Below, piece after piece: positions 1-19,200 of a stretch of DNA of 64,000 nucleotides (positions within the stretch are counted from its first letter, which is position 1; each line of letters starts with the position of its first letter). The position numbers were made by a program, and so were the translations under genes. Under the pieces are notes generated by a model. That model did no database searches, had not been told where the DNA came from, and worked only from the letters and a program-made list of their open reading frames with translations. The stretch is taken from contig CM019216.1 in assembly GCA_009741485.1 (NCBI GenBank), forward strand, positions 49,271,248-49,335,247. The letters are read 5' to 3'. This DNA comes from Malurus cyaneus samueli (Eukaryota; Chordata; Aves; Passeriformes; Maluridae).

Positions 1-3188
<3,188 letters not shown>

Positions 3189-6100
3189 TTATTCAGGCTT
3201 TCAGGGAACAAGACAATCAAGCAAATTCCCAAAATTAATAACTGAAATGTGCTTGCAGGAGACAGTATTACCGACTGCATGAGGTTTATCTGGAGTGTGA
3301 CTGAAATATGGATGAACTAAATATTATGGGACATAAACCCAAAGGCAGAGATGCCCAATCTGGAAAGGGAAGGTGGAACACACATTCAGGAGCACAGAAT
3401 TCAGTAACATCTGCCACAGCAGGCTCTGTACCATGATCACTTTGCATCTTTGCCATTACTCTTCACAATAAATCTGTTTTCAACAAATTTGAGTCTGTAT
3501 AATACAGAATGGCACTTCAGGACCTTGAGATACTATAGTATCTGCCTTTGAGGGTGCAAGCTATTTTTGTGTTTGCTCAAAAGACAACTGTGAATCTAAA
3601 GGTATCAGGTTTTCTGACACACTCCTTATACCCTTGCAAGCAGCACGACAATGACTGTCACATTCTTTTGGCAACTGAAGACTGTAAACTTGATATACAC
3701 AGGGAATTCTCATGGCTCCATGAATGTTTTGGAATTCATGAAGGAAGACAGGACATGAAAGCTAATAACAGGTACAAACACACAGAGAGGAGAAATCATT
3801 TAGATATAAAAGGCAGGAGGTCACTTAAAAGGGTTCAAGAATTTTGGATTTACAAATCTAAATCTATAAACCTGAGTTTCATGGACCACCATAGGGAAAA
3901 CTAGAAAATATTCTCCAATAGTACTAACTCCAATCTAGTTCAAAACACCTCTTAGAATGTTTGACTAATTTGTGCTTCAGTTTCTTCTTCCTCTTCAGAA
4001 GCCTTTAACATCTTAATGTCAGTGGATGAAAAAAATATTAACTGAACCACTAAATAAATAGGCATGTTTTAAGGGAAGTATTTTAAATCTGCTTATCTGC
4101 CTTGGAGCAAAGCAGCTACAGGTTTTGTGGGTCGGGTGTTCCTCTTGCTTTCTTAGGCTTTGCACTAGAAACCCCACTACCATCATCAGCACATTTATGT
4201 GCCAGCAGGCCAAAATAACATTCACTCACTTGTGATGGCTGCTGTGATGTAATGCCTGGTACACAGGAGCTGATACTTGAGTTTGTTAACTTTAGCTCTC
4301 AAAGCCAGTTGTTGTGTCACCTAGATGGATGAAAAATCTAGTTCTAGCAATAAAATACCTCTGCATTACTTTCTTCTCCTGCCAGAAACCAAATAGTTAG
4401 GTAAATGAGTTATTGGAGAGTTAACTAGGGGTGAGCCCTGTTTACCTTTTTTCTGCAATTTGTTCATTTCCCTGACTGATGAGCAGTGATTGCCAACTCA
4501 CAGGAACTGCTGATTTTACTGCCCACATTTTCTATGATATAGTAAAAACTAATTGCTGAGCTAAGTTCTTCCCCATCCTGTATGTTACTGGGCAAGTCTC
4601 GTTGATTCAGCTGTGGCTACCATTAATCACCATTTACCAGTGTCTGCATTATTGCAGCTGACTGGGAAGAGGATGCCAAACTTGGACTCAGCTTTTTTCA
4701 AGTAAGCAAAAGAGCTCAGAGGAAACCCAACAGGTTACTCAGTTTTTTGGGTCATAGGAAGTCGCCCACAGGATTTCCTAAGACATCATGGGCCCAGCCC
4801 TAACTCAGGGCTTGTGGAACAGTTTACCCCAAGCACCTGCCTTGGAGCTCTGAAATGACAATCTGTCCCTTAACAATCTACAGATTTCATGCGCTTCTTC
4901 TTTCCTCTGCCTAAAAATATACAGAGCAACTCCATTAAGCCATAAAGTTCCTTGAAACTAGGAGCTGCTGAAAGACAGCACAGAATTCTCATCAAGAAGG
5001 AAGCCAAGTACTGGTTTGCTCAGAGCCCCTTAGGGAATGCAGCCAGGCAACAGAGACTGCACCTCTCCAGGCAGCAGTTCAGCTTTGTGCCAAGCTCCAG
5101 TAAGTGTTGACCAAAAACAACTTGCAAAAACTTCTATTACACTGCAGGTCTACTGCAATCTAAACAACTATTGCTAATGAACTTTAAGAATATTTCAGTA
5201 CTTTGTCACTTTGCTAATTCAAAAGTTGCAATTTTTAGCACTATCACTTGATTTTTTTTTTTTTCTACATTTATATCTTTATAACCTTTCAGAATATCTC
5301 TGAGAAATAAACAAAAGTAAAGTCTCTGCTCGACTATAATCCTTACACAAATACATGTCAGAAAAAAGATTTAAAAAACTCCCATGTGCAAATGCTGTAA
5401 AGTCATGAACAAGACAGGCAGACATAATCCATCACCAATTTGCACAAAAGGTGATTTTGCTAGTGCACTGTTAGTAATAATGACCATGCTTTAATCAGCC
5501 ACATGTTACTAGAAGAGTCAGTACTGTACAGTGTATTTGTTTTTATACATGTAAGAATAGATATAATATGTACTCCTTTCAAGCATGAATATAACATTGA
5601 AAAGGCTTTTGGTGTTTCCTTAGTGCTGGAAACTACTGTTGCCATGCAGGCATTCATCTTAACAATTTTCAAGTTGTTTCATGTGGAACTCAGATTATAA
5701 AAAGAGACTGAAGACAGTCAGAAGGAAATCAAGTCTTGAAAGAAGATTGTTACAGAAGTTACAGATGGTCACTTGTAGCTCCAAGATCCATAAAAAGCCT
5801 GTATTGTTTCTTAGGCTTCTCTGTTTTCCTCTTGACATAAATTCTGAGAAGAAAACTCATGTTTATTGATGTTAGCAGCTGGGCAACTATACAGCTTTGC
5901 TGCTATTGTAAAATGGATCAGTTCCTCAAAGACTTTGACTCCTATTTCTACTTCTTTTTGGCCCCCTCCAACTCCCCCTCCCCTTTTCTTTTTTTCTTGG
6001 TGTTTCCTTTGGGTTTATTTGGGGTTATTTTGGTGCAGTCCTGCAATGTGCAGTCCTGGTAGTGCAGCCTCTGCCTTTACAGTGCACCAAGATTTTCCCA

Positions 6101-6679
6101 TGGGTATTTCATGTGGCTTAAGCAACCCAAAGGCAAGTGAAATGCCACATTATCATTTGCTCTGGGAATCAGAACAGTATCTGTGCTCTTGCAGTATTGG
6201 CAATTTCTGCATGTCCTAGACAAGGTCAGAAGCTCATTATAGCAATCAAATTAAGCAAATAATCAATTTTGTCTGCATCAGCTGCATTTTCCCTTAACTC
6301 TTCCTTTAGCCCTCCCTCCTCTCATGCAAAAAATGTTTTAAGCCACTATTTGATGTTAGTCATCATTCCCCTGTACCATACCCTTTTTAGCCACATATTA
6401 AAAATGCAAGATTGTTTGCAAACAACCTCTAGCAACTTCTGAAAATAATCTGCTTGACATCAGCCGTGATGTTATTTTTCAACAGAGTTTAATCAGATTG
6501 GATGTGCATAATCAGTCAGATACATAAATCTTCCCTTGTTTTTACAGAAAAAAATGCAATCAAATTAGATTTCCAAAAAAAAAGTGCTGTATTTTGGATG
6601 ACTAAGAAAATTGTAAACATATGTATTTGTTTAATTATAAATGTGTGCCATGTGTCATGGTAAGCATGCACTTTATACA

Positions 6680-6815
6680 TAAAAAGAAAGTTGAGTGAGA
6701 GAAAGGAAAGAGAAAGAGGGAGAAATGAGAGACTGAAACAGAAAAACGAAGAAGGGAGGGGGAAAATAAAGCAAAAGGAAAGTAAGAGAAAGAAAGAGAA
6801 AAAAAAAGAGAGGAT
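6680..6815 (+). repeat. Purine-rich (GA/A) low-complexity tract
   Basis: The plus strand is almost purely A and G for about 135 bases, made of irregular GAAA, GAGA and GGGA units. It encodes a meaningless Lys/Glu/Arg-rich reading frame. Confidence 0.8.
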
Positions 6816-7293
6816 TCAAGTCCTCACAATGCTATCTGTCATCTCTGTTCTGTTAATATTTTTCTGCCTGCACTGAAGAAACAGTCTGAACTTTAAGAAA
6901 AAAGACCACATATAACACATATGAACTTCACATTACATATACATAACATTAGAGGGATAGTTAAGTAACTGTTCGCCACATCAGAAATTAGCCTTCTTTT
7001 TAAATCTTAACTGCTCAAAACTACTGATTTAAAAGAAACTGCAACCATACCTTTCATGGAATAAGAAATCCTTTAGGAGTTTTTCAGTCCATTTCTAGGC
7101 ATCAGCAAAAGCAATGAAACACTTAGCTAGCAGGGATCCTGTTCGGTGAATCTTGATCTTTAAAAGAAATAAGAAAGCTAAGCAAGACACAACCTTTCAA
7201 CTGGGGCAGCATTTGCAACTCTCTTTGAATAACTCCTCAACTTTTGCAAACTGGAAAACAGTTCCGTTCAGCATCATCCCCGCAGCTGGCTTC

Positions 7294-7305
7294 CACGTGA
7301 CGTCA
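7294..7305. promoter_or_regulatory. Overlapping E-box and full CRE, candidate promoter element
   Basis: CACGTG at 7294-7299 overlaps a perfect palindromic TGACGTCA at 7298-7305. Both are CpG-containing sites, which are rare in this otherwise CpG-poor AT-rich intergenic DNA. USF/MYC-type bHLH factors bind the first and CREB/ATF factors the second. The site lies about 4.2 kb upstream of the KIAA0408 first coding exon and downstream of MTCL3, so a KIAA0408 promoter driving a non-coding first exon is a reasonable reading. That assignment is inference; no transcript start can be seen. Confidence 0.4.
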
Positions 7306-8288
7306 GTGCACGGAGGATGGTTTTAAAGCCATCTCTTCCAACCCCCAGCTTTGTAACTTTATATCTCCTCATATTTTGTGTAAACAACTCCAAGTCCAGG
7401 ACATTTTTAGGCTTTGTAGTGCAGTCCAGTCTTTAAAACGTGCCAAATCAGCTAGTGTCACTATTAAAGCTATGACAATAGGCAAATTTAGGGTTCTTTT
7501 GTTGTTGCCCATACTGTAAAGGAAGATTTTTTTGCTGTATTCCAGACCCAGTTTTCAGGGTTATATTTTTTAGTATGATCGTTTTGAGCTTTGCAATTTG
7601 ATCCTCCTTAACAGCTTTGTAAAGGGAGTTTTGTTTAAAGCAGTGGTTTTGTTGGTTAACAGCTATCTGAAAGAGCTAAAAGCAAACCACTCCTCCCTAA
7701 AATCCTTTTTCTGTATTCTAAATATGCTCTCACTTATGAAATGCAGACTTATTGGGCAGTGTGTAATCCTACTGTCTTGCATTCTGGAAATGGCAGCAAC
7801 GGTTTCTTTGGGATACACCCAAATATTCCTGATACTTAATAACATTTCTGGATCAGATTCTCCAGTCTGTTAAGACACTTTGTGTCTCAGCAAAGCAAAG
7901 CACTTGAAATGGGATGGAGAATCTCCTTTGAACAGGGAAATTAATCTCTGGCACAAGGCTGGTAAGGAAGGTCCAAAAACACCTTGGGCTGGATATAAAT
8001 CACTGGGAGTCTCCACAGCAAGTGCTGGCGTGGGATGAGGGAAGGAAGTGTGACAAAAGCAATCCAGCAAGAGAAAGTCCACAGGAGCCTCTGAAGACAG
8101 AGGAGCAAAATTGAGCTGCTCCCCCTGCTGAGCCACAGGCAGGAGGAGCCCAAGGTGTAGCAGGAGCGTATTTTTATGGGCAGCACAGCTGATGACAAGA
8201 TAATCGTGAGGCAAAGGGCATTATATGAGGATTTGCACATCCTTTGCTTAGTCAGCACTCTCCTCTTTAGAGCAGTAAGTTTTTATGA

Positions 8289-8312
8289 GATAAAATCCAT
8301 GATAAAATCCAT
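8289..8312 (+). repeat. 12-bp exact tandem duplication
   Basis: The unit GATAAAATCCAT occurs twice, head to tail. It is too short to be a recognised element. Confidence 0.8.
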
Positions 8313-11300
8313 GCACAGTATAAAGATTTTAGCTCTGGGTGCATTTTATAGTAAATACCAAACCAGGTTTCAGGGAAAACACATTTTTTCTCCTTATATG
8401 GTCTAGCTGTAAGTCTAAGTGAATACATTAATAGGGTGCTCCCATGTAACCTAAATAATGGGACTTGGGCTATTTGTGAAAATTTTGAAGATTATCTAAA
8501 AATTGAACAAATATGCCCCAAGTATGCAACGGAATATTCCTGAAGGAAATTCCCAGACTCTAAACTCTGAGGATTTAAATAAAAAGAAACAGTGTGACTT
8601 TCTTTTGTGAGGTTAGGTCTCAAGTGCCAGCTGACATGGCTGGGAGCGAAGCTGGCGTGCCTGGGAGCAGAACTGAGCCCACAGCTGAGGCCAGGCACCA
8701 CAGCACTGCCTCCTCCCTGCAGGCAGCACAGCTGCACATGAAGGCAGACTCCTAAGACATGTTTTCTTACTCTTATCCATCAGCAAAAGCCAAAGTTCTT
8801 GTGTCTTTAATATTGCTAGCTCCACGCCTCTTGTCTTGCTACGTGCACCCTTTGAAGTAAAAACAGTAAAAATAAATAAAACTATGAACTAAATCCCAGG
8901 GTTGAGCTCTCAGTCAGGGAAAAGCCTACATTTCTGTCAGTGAGGAATTGGAAATGTGTGACTGAGGGGCTCAGAGGAGACAAGCACTGGACCCGGCTCA
9001 CAGGTTAAAGTGACACGTTAAATTCATCCTAATATGGAAAAGGTGAGACAAAGGAAACATTAAGTGAGTTGTAAAAACATGGGATCATTGTTCTATGTAA
9101 CCTTGAGTGTCACAGTAGAGATTTCTGCTTTTGAGGAAAAGAAATTATTCAACAGACTGTCCCTGCTGTCCCTCCTCCAGCATCAGCAGACAAAGCAGAA
9201 AATGTGGGTTTCTGGTCTCTGGCACAGGTAAAATAAGCAGGAAGACTGCTGCAGGTTTATTACATCCAACATATTGTTTCCACAGGAAAATATATTTTCT
9301 CCATATCTGGTACCAACACTGCTTGTGTCAAAAGTCATCATCTCAAAAAAAGGTGCAAGGGCATTTGAAAACGAGACCTCTGATAAATTCCTCTTCATTG
9401 TGCAAGACTGGAAACAAAGCAGCATGAGTTTCAGCGTGAGCTATAATTTGATCATGTACTCAGAGTAATGGCTAATAAAATGGACTCAAGACCACCTCAG
9501 AACATCTTTGGTTCTGCTGCACCAGCTTGGTTATGGCACACCCATTTCGCATGGCCACATAGGCAGTTACAAGAAAGAAGAGTGGGCAGAAGGGAATAGA
9601 AATTCTGTCTCCTCTTACTGCTGTGTGCTTCTGCGATGGGATACAACTCGGTGGAGAAACAGAGCCAACAAAGTGTTATGTCATGTCGCTGCTCCAAGGT
9701 TACACTGGAAATCGGTGGCAGATTCTTTAGATGTTTACTTTAAATAGAGCCACCGTAATTCTCCCCATAGGCAACTGCATGTGTAATGGCAAAAGTTGGG
9801 TTTGAATATCACTTCCCCTGGCATTAAATCAGAGACAGAAATGTTAGCCAATGGGAACTACGTCCCTGATACTGATGCTTTTGGAAGTCTCCTACTCACC
9901 TATCAGATTCTGGGGTGATTAAGGAGAAGGGCATGTAATACCCTGAAGCTCTGCTTGTTTTCGTAAACAACTCCCAAGGTTCATGTGCAGTTCATCTCTT
10001 TTTATAACACATATCTAGACAGCCATGTTTTTGGCAATTTTCTATTTTCCGACTGCCAGGCATATTTCTGCACCATGGCACCTGCTCTCTTCTAGTGTTG
10101 ATACTGAAGCACTGGTGACATGTGTCAGCAGACACTTATTCTATCCCTAAACTGGAGCTTCAGGCATGAATTTTTTGGTTTGAAAGAAATATCTCTGATC
10201 CTGGAGAAAATGGTCATTCTAACATCATGGGGATTTTTCAGTAGCAGTAAACAAAATATCTGTAAAGGGATTTTTTCAGGGCATTCAGAGCCACCTCTAA
10301 AAAGGAATAAAAATTTAATTGATTTTTTTTCTGTTTGCATTGAAGGAAAAAAAAAAGCAACAATTCCCTGTATTACATAGAAATTCATTGGAGAAAGTGC
10401 CAGTTTCCACAACTGTAAAAATCAGAACCAGATCTACAGAAGCAAGACATTTGCCTTTTGAAAGAACACAGAATGATTCCCCTGGGAACGCAGGAAGCAG
10501 AAATTTAACATTTCAGGGAAGTGTTAAATTAAGGCAATCTCATGGTTCAAATTCAATGACTTTCTTCTCTTGGAACATTAATATTTTACCAGAATATTCC
10601 AAAATGGGAACTATGAATCTTCTAAGTGAGATTTGAACTTACAGGTAACCTGTCATATCCAGCTTCTTGCCACACGCAAGCAAAATCTGTATTCTTCTTT
10701 CTCCTTCTCCTCAGAATTCCAAGCTCTGCAGCAGGCAGAACCAGTGTAGCAGCAGTGTTCTGTCTGCCTCTGCCCTGCCTGACTCTAGTGCAGTCCTGCT
10801 AGAGGATGCTGATGTATTCAGCTGCCTTCTCCTTCACCTGTGAGATGGTCTTTTTGCCCACCAGGCCAGAAACTGAGTGGGGAGAATCTGCTTTCTTTCT
10901 TGGCAAGTATAATTACTGCATTTCGTAATACCAAGTTACTTCAATTTAGCAAGACACAGAACACTTATTTCTTTGGCTAGACCTTATCTTCTGGCTATGG
11001 ATAAATGTCCATATCATTCTAATAGCTTTCTCAGCAACTTTTAAAATTGTGCAATGTCTGGTGTGAAACCAGATCAGCAGCTCTGATCACTCCCTTCAAG
11101 CTGAATGCAAGAGGACAGGAAAAACACATCTCATTTCTGACAGATTTCTCTGTTTGTGGGGCTCCTCACCATTCTCCTTGCTCATTACAGACCCAAACAC
11201 TGCGGGGAGCATCTAAAATCATATTGTATGCTTTGGTGTGCTTTAATTTCAGATTGCAGCCTGTGCAATAATTCCCTAAATGTCCCAAAAGATCTCAGCT

Positions 11301-12495
11301 TTGATTTTGCTTTGTTAATTCTGGATGGAAAGCTCCAGATATATGCAAGAAAAACCAGATATATGTGAGAATCAATGGGGTTGTAATTGTCAGTGCTGTG
11401 CAGAGATTATATCCTTTTCTCATCTCAACAGTTCATTCTTATCTTCTGAGAAAGAATGAACCTTTCCCAATTACTTCCCAAGATTTATTCAATTGTATTC
11501 AAGTGTATTGGTACTTTACAGTAGTCCTGTTACTAATACACTCACTGTAGATCAAACCTTCTCTACTCATCTTTATTACACACAAGACCAAGAAAGGTAC
11601 AAACAAGAGTGGGTCAAAAGCTAGAAATCCAGAACTTCAGATCTTAGATTTAAGTATGACTTTTTCTCTCTTATGGAAATTGAATCCATTCACAAGAATG
11701 CAAATGATCTTTTTTTCCTCCACAGGAGATACTAAAGCAGAAAGAAACGGAAAGAGTCAGTCTTGTGATATGATTTAGTATGAAAATTTTAAGCCTCAAA
11801 TCATTGCATTTTTAATGTCCAAATTGCAAATCCATGGGAGAAAAACCCTAGTGTTTCCAGCAGTTGCTAAAAACAAAAGGCTTTTTCCAATTACAGAAAT
11901 TCACTGTGAATTATGGCCTGGATAACATCCTGCCATAATAGTGTCTAATACGTGGAACTCAACTTTTCGGCAACTGTGCATAAATTAAAGCCTCTAGAAA
12001 CTCTTCAAAATTACTTTGGGCCTGACTTTATCCCTAATCAGGGAAGCAGTCAAGGTTATTTATTAAGTTCACATATATTGATCATAATTTCCTTTAGACA
12101 TTTTACTTTGAAACAGATAATGAAGACAACATCCCCTGGTAGGAATAAGTATTTGGATTAAATCAAGGAGTTGAGTGATTTAGCTGATCAAGGTCACTAC
12201 ACCTGCAGCGAATGTTGAGGGAAAGGTAGATAAACAAGGAGAAAAGTGCCCTACTTTTTAATAATAAATATTTATACTATTTTTTTCATTCTCATAATAA
12301 AAAAAAAATTGCCCCACCTCTTGCTGCTATCTGAGGATTTTCCCTCAAAATGGTGTCTCAACTATTTCAGGGAGCAGAGCACAACCCAGGCATGGAGATG
12401 AACTGTTCTCACTGGGGAATGAATTAAGTGAACAGAGAGCTAGGATGATAAATCAGAAGGAATTCTTACTGCCAGCTAGAAAAACAACTGCTTTG

Positions 12496-12514
12496 TTTAT
12501 TACCACCCTTTATT
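12496..12514 (-). promoter_or_regulatory. Candidate MTCL3 polyadenylation signals
   Basis: Two AATAAA hexamers on the minus strand (12501-12496 and 12514-12509) are the first such signals downstream of the MTCL3 stop codon. They would give a 3' UTR of roughly 520 bases. Vertebrate brain genes often use more distal sites, so others may be active. Confidence 0.4.
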
Positions 12515-13014
12515 ACTAGATTATTCAACATGGAAACTGCAGGATAGAAGTGCCATTAATACACATACTTTTTCACATATTTGTGGGACTTAGTGGTTTC
12601 AACACAGGTTGAATAAAGCAGAAAAGAAAAGTGAGCTCCATTGGGCATTTCAGATGAGAATATTTCTGTTTTGCTTCTGATTTGGTGCAAATTAATGAAT
12701 ATTAAATTGGTTCCAGTTACTCAGGAAATTTTGATTAAAAATTTAAAAAAACAGACAAAGTGAAAAAAATTCTGTTTTCTTTTGCTTACCTGGAACACCG
12801 TGGTGAGCAGGTTTCCTATTCAACTGGGTGACTTTTTGGTATGCTTTTTGCAGGTTTTTTGGTTTGGTTTTGGTTTTGGCAAACAAGTAGTCTTCAGTGT
12901 TTTTACAGCAGTGGCTATTACAGAAACTATGTCTCTTGCACTTCTTATCTTGGAGGGTGGACAAAATAAACAAACTGAAAATAACACTACAATGAACAGT
13001 AAATGATGAATGAC

Positions 13015-16299
<3,285 letters not shown>

Positions 16300-19200
16300 C
16301 TAAATGTATATTAAAGAGGCATATATCATTAATTTTAAAATACAGAAAATCAAATGCAACTGTAAAGGAATTAATTTCTTGTAATTTTTGAGATACCAAG
16401 TACAGAAGGGAGACATTATTGTCTGAAAATGATACAGCAATGGCACACAAATAAGGTTTTAGTTTAATCAGTCTGTTACCGGTTTTATTGAAAGCATTTT
16501 AAGACTAGTACATTATGAATCTTTAACACATGACAAGAGTGCTAAGAAAGCAGGCATTCCAAGTGGTAACTTAGAGATGGGAAGACAAACAGTGAAATCC
16601 AGCTTGACCATTTGATATTAACCCTAGTGGGGCCAAGGCACTTTTAAAAAGCCTTAGGCTTAGACTTTGTGGTAGGACAGCTACACAAAACAGTGTCACT
16701 GAGATCTGTCAGCTGACTCCAGTGTACATCTACAAGCACACCTTTCTCTGGGTCACCCTCAGGCTTCAAGTTTGCAGGGTATTGCAGTCACACCTCCCTA
16801 AGTGTACCCTGTAGACAAACTCACACATAGCTTATATGTTTTCAGAACATATTCAAGTAAATATCAGTTAAAACTGCTTGGACTACAAATTTCTAGTGAG
16901 AAACAAAGCATCAGCTCAAGAACAGAAACACCCAAACCATATAAACACAGGTCTGTACCACCACATATGAGCAGGATTGCTTGCTTGCTATCCTCTCATC
17001 TGCTATGTAGCCCAAGGGGTTAGAAAAGAAACTCCTGCTCCCAGAGCAGGATGCACTGGGATTGCTAGTGTATCCAGCAAAAATCTTGGAGCTGCTGAGA
17101 GCAGAAGTGGTGGTTCCAGCAGCAGTGGAAAACAACTGCATTCCCCTTGCAACACTCAATACAGATTAACAAGAAAACAGAAGAGAAGAAAGCAAACGAG
17201 AGAATATGTTAATAAATAACACCCCACTTGCAGCTGTTCCCAGTTTTTATGTTTCCCAGGTAAACTGTAGGCCCTGAGGCAGGACAGTGCTATAACCAAT
17301 ATCATCTCCCTCTGAGATTATGCTCTGGTGGAAAATTGCTTCGAGAAACATTCATTTCCCTGCACCAGCCAGGGGAGGATCCAGTTCTATCTAAAAGCCA
17401 TCCAGTTCCACAGACTGGCAATTAAATGTGTACATAACCATCAAGAAATTGAGTAGTGGGCGGGTATGCTGTACATAACAATCCTGTGCACCAGTTGCCT
17501 GCTGGTACCAATCACTCTCTTTCTTCTGCAGATCAGCTCCATTAAAAATTCCTATGCCCATGGGCTGCTCACTCAAAAGTAAAAGTTAACGCCATAGAAA
17601 CAACTCAGATGTAAATCTGAGCAATGAAAAGAAGTGACTTTTCATGAGGTTTTCTACTTAAATCTACCACACAATTAAACAAGAAATTAAAAAAATATTG
17701 TCAGATTCAGAATCAGAACTAAAATTCAATGATGTGTGCACCAAGAATCAGAATTCAAATTTTTTTGCAGAAATATTGAATGCCCTTAGTAGACCAAACA
17801 ATAAAACAAATCAAATATCATAGCTAGATAGCTGGATAGCTGTAATGATTGGGCACTACTTTCTATTCTGCTCTACTTGAATTACAATAAACTCTCCAGA
17901 GCTTGTATTATTCACCAACAAAATCACAGCATTTAGGAAAAAAATTTATAGTAGAAAGCGATGAAGAACATGCACAATTCAATTAGCAGGATGATCTGGG
18001 TAAGTGGATTAGGCCCAGCTGGAATTGGTATCATCTCTTTTCACATGAAAAACACCACGAGGCAATTCCTGACCACTAGAGGTTAAGATCTCACACATCT
18101 CAGCTGACAGACAATATCCTCACAATCAGTGTCACACAACATCATGTCAGGGCACTGAAGCAATATCACGCCAAACAATGCCACATATCAAGAAGTATAT
18201 CCTGTTAATAAATATTAGATTTTTGCTGTAAATACTAAATTTTTGAGTTTCTTCCAGACATGCACTTCACAATCAACAGTGGCTACTCTTTCTATCATTT
18301 CTCTCAAGCATTGTACTACTGCACTCTTCCAATTCAATTTTCAACATGAAAAATTATATTGCTGCTAATGAAAAAAGTGATGAAATTCATTGCAGAAAAA
18401 TGGAAAAATGGAAAAAGGAAAAAAAGAACGTATGACAGAGCTAAAAAATAACAACTCAGACTCCTGCACACAAATCTTCATACTAACCCTGAAACTGGAC
18501 ACTACTAAAATTGTCTGCACATTGCTTCCCACTAAAGGCCACCTCTGTTGTTTTCTCAACCGTGGCAAAAAATCTGCCCCTTATGTGCTAGAATTCATTT
18601 TGAGTTTGTCCTGAAAGACAGTTTGTGGGCTCAGATAAATTTTTTTCCATATAATTTAAAAAAATCATATTCAGAAGCATCCACAGCCTAGACAAGACTG
18701 CAGATAATGTTTGCATTAGATGCAAACCAGATCACACACAAAGGGCAATTCTGCTGCAGTGCTCAGCAGCGTCAATTCTCCAGTGACCTTCACTGGAGTT
18801 TTTCCAATGTCTTGCTGGAGATGCTAAGCACTTCTCAAGATGGCACAATCCTCCTCTTGCCAGCCCCAAAATGCGAGCCAAATGTGCAGTCCTAACATCA
18901 CCTGTCATGCTCAGTGCTTCTCAGGTGGAAAGAGACTTGAAATCCACTCCGAGAATAACACAATGCAGAGGTAATTGCATCACACTCCACTGAGTAGAAA
19001 AGCTATAAAACAAACTCAAATTCTTCCTACCTGATTCTAAGCTAATATCTCAGCAATTAATAAAGAATCTGTAAGCAAAACCTACCAAGATTTTTCAGGA
19101 TGCTTAGATCTGATTATTTCAAACCTGATCTAGGGGTATATCACCTAAACATCATTCTAGCCAACCACGGGAGGAATTCCTGATGCATCAAGAAATTTAT

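Noticed and set aside
3548..3904. Plus-strand 118-codon frame
   Set aside because: No motifs, no hydrophobic or cysteine pattern, no splice evidence.
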